Positions 60,076 through 64,000 of a stretch of 64,000 bases of DNA are shown here, one piece after another. The translations under genes and the position numbers were made by a program. Numbering within the stretch: the stretch's first letter is position 1; every line of letters begins with the position of its first letter. Origin of the DNA: Kitasatospora sp. NA04385 (GTDB lineage: Bacteria; Actinomycetota; Actinomycetes; Streptomycetales; Streptomycetaceae). The notes beneath the pieces are model-generated. The model saw nothing but the letters and a program-made list of their open reading frames with translations, searched no databases and was not told the origin of the DNA. The stretch spans positions 3,220,247-3,284,246 of the forward strand of contig NZ_CP054919.1 in NCBI RefSeq assembly GCF_013364235.1, in the 5' to 3' direction.

Positions 60076-61293
60076 GTGACGGCAAACATGCTGGAGCACC
60101 GGCGGGCGAAGTCCTTCGCCGAGGCGCTGGAGGCCCACCAGAGTGACCACCGGAGCGGCGGCTCGCACCGGGCCGGCTCCGCCGCCATGACCGAGCTCCT
60201 CGCGATGGCCGACGCACTCGGCGCGGTCCCCGCCCCCGAGCTCGCCGCCGAGACGCGGACGGTCCAACGCGCCCAGCTGATGGCCGCGTTCGAGCAGGAG
60301 TGGGCCGGCGGCGCACCCACCGCGGTCCTCCCCGCCCAGCGCGGTCAGCGCGTCCGGCGGACGCGCTGGGGCCGCCGCCTCGCGATCGGCGGCCTGGTCG
60401 CCGGCGTCGCCGTCGGCGGGCTCGCCGGAGCCGCCGCCGCCTCCACCAACGCCCTCCCCGGCGACACCCTGTACGGCATGAAGCGCGGCCTGGAAGGGCT
60501 GCGCCTCGACTGGGCCGACAACGACACCGAGCGCGGCGCACTGCTGCTCCAGCAGGCGTCCACCCGGCTCGACGAGGCGCAGACGCTGCTGGGCCGCTCC
60601 GACAGCCCGACCGCGCTCAGCCCCGCCACGGTCGACCAGGTCCGCCGCGCCCTCGACGACATGCACGCCGAGGCGCTCCGCGGCCGCGACCTGCTGCGCG
60701 CGGTCTACCGCACCAACGGCTCGCTCACCCCGATGCGCCAGCTCGCCGGCTTCGCCGGGGAGGACCAGCGCTGGTCCGCCCTGCAGTCCCGGCTGCCCTC
60801 CGGGCTGAGCTCCCAGGCGTCCAAGGTCGACCAGCTCTTCGACGACATAAGCGAGGACGTCGCGCCGCTCCGGCTCGGGCAGACCCCCGGGCAGGGCGGC
60901 AGCGGCGGCAGCACCGGCGGGACGGCCCCGAGCGGCGGCACCGGCGCCGACGGCGGGACCGGCACCGGCCCGGGCACCGGCCGGCAGCCGCTGCTCCCCG
61001 GCACCGGAACGTCCGGCGGGGCGAGCGGCGGCCACGACCCGGCCACCGCGCCGTCCGGCCGGGCCACCACGGCGCCCAGCGCGGCCACCGCGGGCGGCCT
61101 CGGCGACCTGCTGGGCGGCCTGACCGGCACCGGCGCCTCCCCCACGGCGACGGGCGCACCGGCGGCCCAGGCCCCCGGGGCCTCCCCGGCCGCCTCCGGC
61201 ACCCCGGCGGCGACCCCGCCGGGCGGGGGCGGGCAGGGCATCACCCTCCCGCCGCTCATCCCGGGCCTGCTGCCGGGCCTGACGCTCAACTAG
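60076..61293 (+). CDS. rsbN: anti-sigma factor RsbN (DUF5667 membrane protein)
   Basis: Membrane anti-sigma factor that holds sigma-BldN inactive. It has 405 residues. The first ~90 residues are the cytoplasmic sigma-binding part (RRAKSFAEALEAHQ, LAAETRTVQRAQLMAAFEQE). A single membrane helix follows (LAIGGLVAGVAVGGLAGAAAA, near residues 105-125), then DUF5667 (ALPGDTLYGMKRGLEGLRL). The last ~140 residues are Gly/Ser/Thr/Pro-rich and probably exposed outside. The GTG at 60076 has GGGAGGTG upstream. It lies directly after bldN, as in other Streptomyces. Confidence 0.87.
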   Translation: MTANMLEHRRAKSFAEALEAHQSDHRSGGSHRAGSAAMTELLAMADALGAVPAPELAAETRTVQRAQLMAAFEQEWAGGAPTAVLPAQRGQRVRRTRWGRRLAIGGLVAGVAVGGLAGAAAASTNALPGDTLYGMKRGLEGLRLDWADNDTERGALLLQQASTRLDEAQTLLGRSDSPTALSPATVDQVRRALDDMHAEALRGRDLLRAVYRTNGSLTPMRQLAGFAGEDQRWSALQSRLPSGLSSQASKVDQLFDDISEDVAPLRLGQTPGQGGSGGSTGGTAPSGGTGADGGTGTGPGTGRQPLLPGTGTSGGASGGHDPATAPSGRATTAPSAATAGGLGDLLGGLTGTGASPTATGAPAAQAPGASPAASGTPAATPPGGGGQGITLPPLIPGLLPGLTLN

Positions 61294-61301
61294 CGGCACC
61301 G

Positions 61302-61330
61302 CCGGGGGCGTGCGTCCCGCACGCCCCCGG
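61302..61330. terminator. bidirectional hairpin terminator
   Basis: Perfect 13-bp stem (61302-61314 and 61318-61330) with a three-base loop, between convergent rsbN and the acyltransferase gene. Confidence 0.7.
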
Positions 61331-61368
61331 TTCCGCCACCCGGCGCCGTCCCCTCAGCTCAGCTCAGC

Positions 61369-62373
61369 TCAGCCGAAGACGGAGCGCCGCTGCACCAGCA
61401 GCTTGTACAGCGTGTGCTGGATGGTCTCGCGGACCTGGTCGGTGAGGTTGAAGACCAGCATCGGGTCCTCCGCCGCGTCCTTCGGGTAGCTGTCGGTGGG
61501 GATGGGCTCGCCGAACTGGATGGTCCACTTGGTGGGCAGCGGGATCGCGCCGAGCGGCCCGAGCCAGGGGAAGGTCGGCGTGATCGGCACGTAGGGCAGG
61601 CCGAGCAGCCGGGCCAGCGTCTTGAAGTTGCCGATCATCGGGTAGGTCTCCTCGGCGCCGACGATCGAGCAGGGCACGATCGGCACGCCGGCCCGCAGCG
61701 CGGAGGCGACGAAGCCGCCGCGCCCGAAGCGCTGGAGCTTGTAGCGGTCGGAGAAGGGCTTGCCGATGCCCTTGAAGCCCTCGGGCCAGACGCCGACCAC
61801 CTCGCCGCGCTCCAGCAGGGTCTGGGCGTCCTCGTTGCAGGCCAGGGTGTGGCCGGCCTTGCGGGCCAGCTCGTTGACCACGGGGAGCACGAAGACCAGG
61901 TCGGCGGCGAGCATCCGCAGGTGCCGGTCGGCGTGGTCGTGGACGGCGACCTGGGTCATCAGGGCGTCCAGCGGGACGGTGCCGGAGTGGTTGGCGACGA
62001 TCAGCACGCCGCCCTCGGCGGGGATGTGCTCGGTGCCGCGCACCTCGATCCGGAAGTACTTCTCGGCGAGCGGCCGGAGCAGGGCGAGGAAGACCTCCTC
62101 GGTGAGCTCCCGGTCGAAGCCGAAGTCGTCGACCTCGTAGTCGCCGGTGAGCCGGCGGCGCAGGAAGCCCAGGCCGCTGGTGGCGCGTTCCTCCCAGCCC
62201 TTGCCGAACACCCGGGTGGCGGTGGCGCCGAGCTGCCCGGCGAGGGCGGCGCCGACGCCGTCGGCGATCCGGTCGGCGAGGCCGGGGCGGGGCTCGGGCC
62301 CGTTCCAGCTGGGGGCGGACTCGATCGGGATGACCTTGGCCGCCGGGTCGGCGGACTCCCGGGCGGCTGTCAT
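61369..62373 (-). CDS. lysophospholipid acyltransferase family protein (PlsC-like)
   Basis: A 334-residue protein of the 1-acylglycerol-3-phosphate acyltransferase fold. NHSGTVPLD is the catalytic HxxxxD, WPEGFKG the second motif, and VPIVPCSIVGAEETYP the third. The first ~110 residues are a hydrophilic extension. The ATG at 62373 overlaps the stop of the epimerase gene (ATGA), so they form a coupled pair; the same pairing near bldN is found in Streptomyces, as far as I recall. Substrate may be a phospholipid precursor or another lipid. Confidence 0.87.
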   Translation of the reverse strand: MTAARESADPAAKVIPIESAPSWNGPEPRPGLADRIADGVGAALAGQLGATATRVFGKGWEERATSGLGFLRRRLTGDYEVDDFGFDRELTEEVFLALLRPLAEKYFRIEVRGTEHIPAEGGVLIVANHSGTVPLDALMTQVAVHDHADRHLRMLAADLVFVLPVVNELARKAGHTLACNEDAQTLLERGEVVGVWPEGFKGIGKPFSDRYKLQRFGRGGFVASALRAGVPIVPCSIVGAEETYPMIGNFKTLARLLGLPYVPITPTFPWLGPLGAIPLPTKWTIQFGEPIPTDSYPKDAAEDPMLVFNLTDQVRETIQHTLYKLLVQRRSVFG

Positions 62374-63425
62374 CGCGGCCTCGTTTCCTGGTTCCGGGTG
62401 GGGTGGTGGTCGGTGAGCAGGCCGGTCAGCCGGTCGGTGACGGCGGTGAGCCGCTCGGGCGGCAGCGGGCCGGGCGCGCAGTGCGCGGCGAAGTCGGCGA
62501 AGGTCTCGGAGGTGGTCCAGCGCGGGGTGTGGCCGAAGCCCTCGCGCAGCTGGGCGGTGTCCACCACCCGTCCGTGGGTGAGGAGTTGGAGCTGCTCCTG
62601 GGAGAACGCCCGGTCCGCGGGGGCGGCCAGCTGCCGGGCCAGCCGGCCGATCAGGCCGAGCGCGGGCCGCAGCAGCGGGACGGTGGGGCGGCCGAGTCGG
62701 CGGGCGCACTGGGAGAGCAGCAGGACGCCGTCCCCGGCGACGTTGTAGGTGCCGGGGGGCGCGCCGAGCGCGGCGAGCCGCAGCACCTCCAGGGCGTCCT
62801 CCTCGTGGACGAACTGCAGCCGGGGGTCGTGGCCGAAGGCGGTGGGCAGCACCGGGAGCCGGAAGTACGCGGCGAGCGGGGTGTCGCCGTCCGGGCCGAG
62901 GATGTTGGCGAAGCGCAGCACCGTGACGTCGACGTCGGGGCGGCGGCGGGCGAAGCCGCGGACGTAGCCCTCGACCTCGGCGGCGTCCCGGGCGAAGCCG
63001 CCGGGGGGCAGCGCCTTGGGCTGGGTGCGCTCGCCGAACACGGCCGGGTCGCGCGGCGCGGAGCCGTACACGGCGGTGGTGGACTTGACGACCAGGCGGC
63101 GCAGGCCGGGGGCCTGCTGGCAGGCGCCGAGCAGCTGCATGCTGCCGATGACGTTGCTCTCCTTCACCGCGGCCCGGCCGCCGTGGCCGAGCGCGGTGAC
63201 GTTGAGGTGCACCACGGTGTCGACGCCGTGCTCGGCGATCACCCGGGCGACCGCGGGGCGCCGCGGGTCGACCTGGGCGTACCGGACGCCGGACGGCAGG
63301 TCGGACGGCGGCGGTGCGGCGTCGACGCCCACCACCCGGTCCACCTCGGGGTGTTCGGCGATCCGTTCGGCGAACCGCGCGCCGAGCGGACGCGCCACCC
63401 CGGTGACGAGCACGACCTTGCCCAC
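62370..63425 (-). CDS. NAD-dependent epimerase/dehydratase family protein
   Basis: Extended short-chain dehydrogenase of 351 residues. The N-terminus VGKVVLVTGVARPLGARFAE binds NAD(P), and STTAVYG and LRFANILGPD are family motifs. The usual Tyr-x3-Lys catalytic pair is not evident near the expected position (RDAAEVEGYVRGF), so catalysis may differ or be lost. The GTG at 63425 has GGGAGGT upstream. It overlaps the acyltransferase gene by four bases and is the first gene of that pair. Confidence 0.84.
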   Translation of the reverse strand: MGKVVLVTGVARPLGARFAERIAEHPEVDRVVGVDAAPPPSDLPSGVRYAQVDPRRPAVARVIAEHGVDTVVHLNVTALGHGGRAAVKESNVIGSMQLLGACQQAPGLRRLVVKSTTAVYGSAPRDPAVFGERTQPKALPPGGFARDAAEVEGYVRGFARRRPDVDVTVLRFANILGPDGDTPLAAYFRLPVLPTAFGHDPRLQFVHEEDALEVLRLAALGAPPGTYNVAGDGVLLLSQCARRLGRPTVPLLRPALGLIGRLARQLAAPADRAFSQEQLQLLTHGRVVDTAQLREGFGHTPRWTTSETFADFAAHCAPGPLPPERLTAVTDRLTGLLTDHHPTRNQETRPR

Positions 63426-63625
63426 GCTGCCCCGACCTCCCTGGACGCCCACCCTGGTCTGCACCGTACCGCGCGCAGGTCGCGGGGGCGGAAACGCCAC
63501 TGCCCGCCCCGGGGATTTCTCCCGGGGCGGGCAGTGGTTCACCGTCGGCGCCAGTTCTACCTGCGTCGCTGAACGCGTGTGCGGGGGGATCATCCCCGCG
63601 TGAGCGAGGACGGCGCCGAACGGTG

Positions 63626-63724
63626 TTACTTCTTGTTGCGACGCTGGACGCGAGTCCGCTTCAGAAGCTTGCGGTGCTTCTTCTTGGCCATACGCTTGCG
63701 ACGCTTCTTGATGACAGAGCCCAC
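63626..63724 (-). CDS. 30S ribosomal protein bS22 (AURKAIP1/COX24 domain)
   Basis: A 32-residue, very basic peptide with [20 protein letters not shown] and [11 protein letters not shown], the small actinobacterial ribosomal protein of the AURKAIP1/COX24 family. The start is a GTG at 63724 with GAGGA upstream; the stop is TAA, unusual in this GC-rich sequence but typical of strongly expressed ribosomal genes. AAG and CGT codons are frequent, in contrast to its neighbours. It lies between the epimerase and the excisionase-type regulator genes. Confidence 0.9.
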   Translation of the reverse strand: MGSVIKKRRKRMAKKKHRKLLKRTRVQRRNKK

Positions 63725-63847
63725 GGAACATTCCTCGCTCACTCGGACCCGCGCCCGTGAGAGACGGGAGTCCATACGACTGACGGAGGGCCTAGCCTAC
63801 CGTCCACGTCGCGTTTGCCGTAATCGGTGCCCCTGCGGGGCTCCGGG

Positions 63848-64000
63848 CTACGCGCTCTCGAGCCGCACGTAGGACTCCTGGAGGTACTCGTGCACCTTCT
63901 GCTCGGGCACCCGGAAGGAGCGGCCGACCCTGATGGCCGGAAGCTCTCCGCTGTGCACGAGGCGGTAGACCGTCATCTTCGAGACCCGCATCACCGAGGC
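63848..64000 (-). CDS. excisionase-family helix-turn-helix protein, partial
   Basis: The last 50 residues of a gene that continues past the window edge. The sequence VMRVSKMTVYRLVHSGELPA and RVGRSFRVPEQKVHEYLQES is the MerR-like/excisionase DNA-binding domain (helix-turn-helix plus wing). This small regulator is conserved upstream of bS22 near bldN in Streptomyces, as far as I recall. The start lies beyond base 64000. Confidence 0.85.
   Translation of the reverse strand, partial: ASVMRVSKMTVYRLVHSGELPAIRVGRSFRVPEQKVHEYLQESYVRLESA

Overview
The window is high-GC actinobacterial DNA, most likely from the Streptomycetaceae (Streptomyces or Kitasatospora). It carries chaplin and rodlin-like surface genes, the developmental sigma factor gene bldN with its anti-sigma gene rsbN, a rex-hemACD operon, the futalosine menaquinone genes, a CcsBA/ResBC cytochrome c system, and strong G/C codon bias. 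No rRNA, tRNA, CRISPR array, phage or intact transposase was seen.

Layout. 0.2-9.2 kb: sensor kinase, HtrA-like protease, galE, a Ser/Thr kinase with a beta-propeller tail, TetR regulator, FabH-type synthase, L,D-transpeptidase. 9.4-24.2 kb: menaquinone genes mqnE, UbiX-type, mqnP and mqnL. An accessory block of about 9 kb sits between the UbiX gene and mqnP: cyclase, MOSC, VOC, and a GntR-controlled operon with a 4Fe-4S ferredoxin, an ABC transporter whose binding protein has a NosL-like tail, and an AprA/fumarate-reductase-like flavoprotein with a HEAT-repeat tail. 24.3-27.4 kb: acyl-CoA carboxylase beta and epsilon subunits and small proteins. 27.5-33.9 kb: ccsB, resB, ccdA, tlpA, a histidine phosphatase and hemL. 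34-45.6 kb: a two-component pair split by a DUF2079 gene, LysR and its divergent dehydrogenase, a PEBP remnant, GntR and an RsbW-like protein sharing an operator region, a sugar kinase, DUF4291, and a secreted SGNH hydrolase with a ricin lectin domain. 45.8-50.0 kb: three chaplins, two rodlin-like proteins and three other small secreted proteins. 50.2-56.2 kb: hemB, then rex-hemA-hemC-hemD (all minus strand) with a Rex operator before rex. 56.3-64 kb: exonuclease, glutaredoxin-like protein, HAD phosphatase, bldN, rsbN, acyltransferase, epimerase, bS22 and a partial excisionase-type regulator.

How it fits together. The bldN-rsbN pair lies near the chaplin/rodlin genes that sigma-BldN is known to control in Streptomyces, and three candidate sigma-BldN promoters are visible (before a chaplin, a rodlin and rsbN). 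Haem, cytochrome c maturation and menaquinone genes make the window rich in respiratory functions, with Rex as the redox sensor. The least explained unit is the 15.1-21.7 kb operon, which looks like an uptake-coupled APS-reductase-like oxidoreductase.

Caveat on the sequence: three genes (the AprA-like flavoprotein, the sugar kinase and bldN) need four single-base insertions to read through. Where the site can be placed it is a short G/C run, which suggests consensus errors, although real mutations cannot be excluded.
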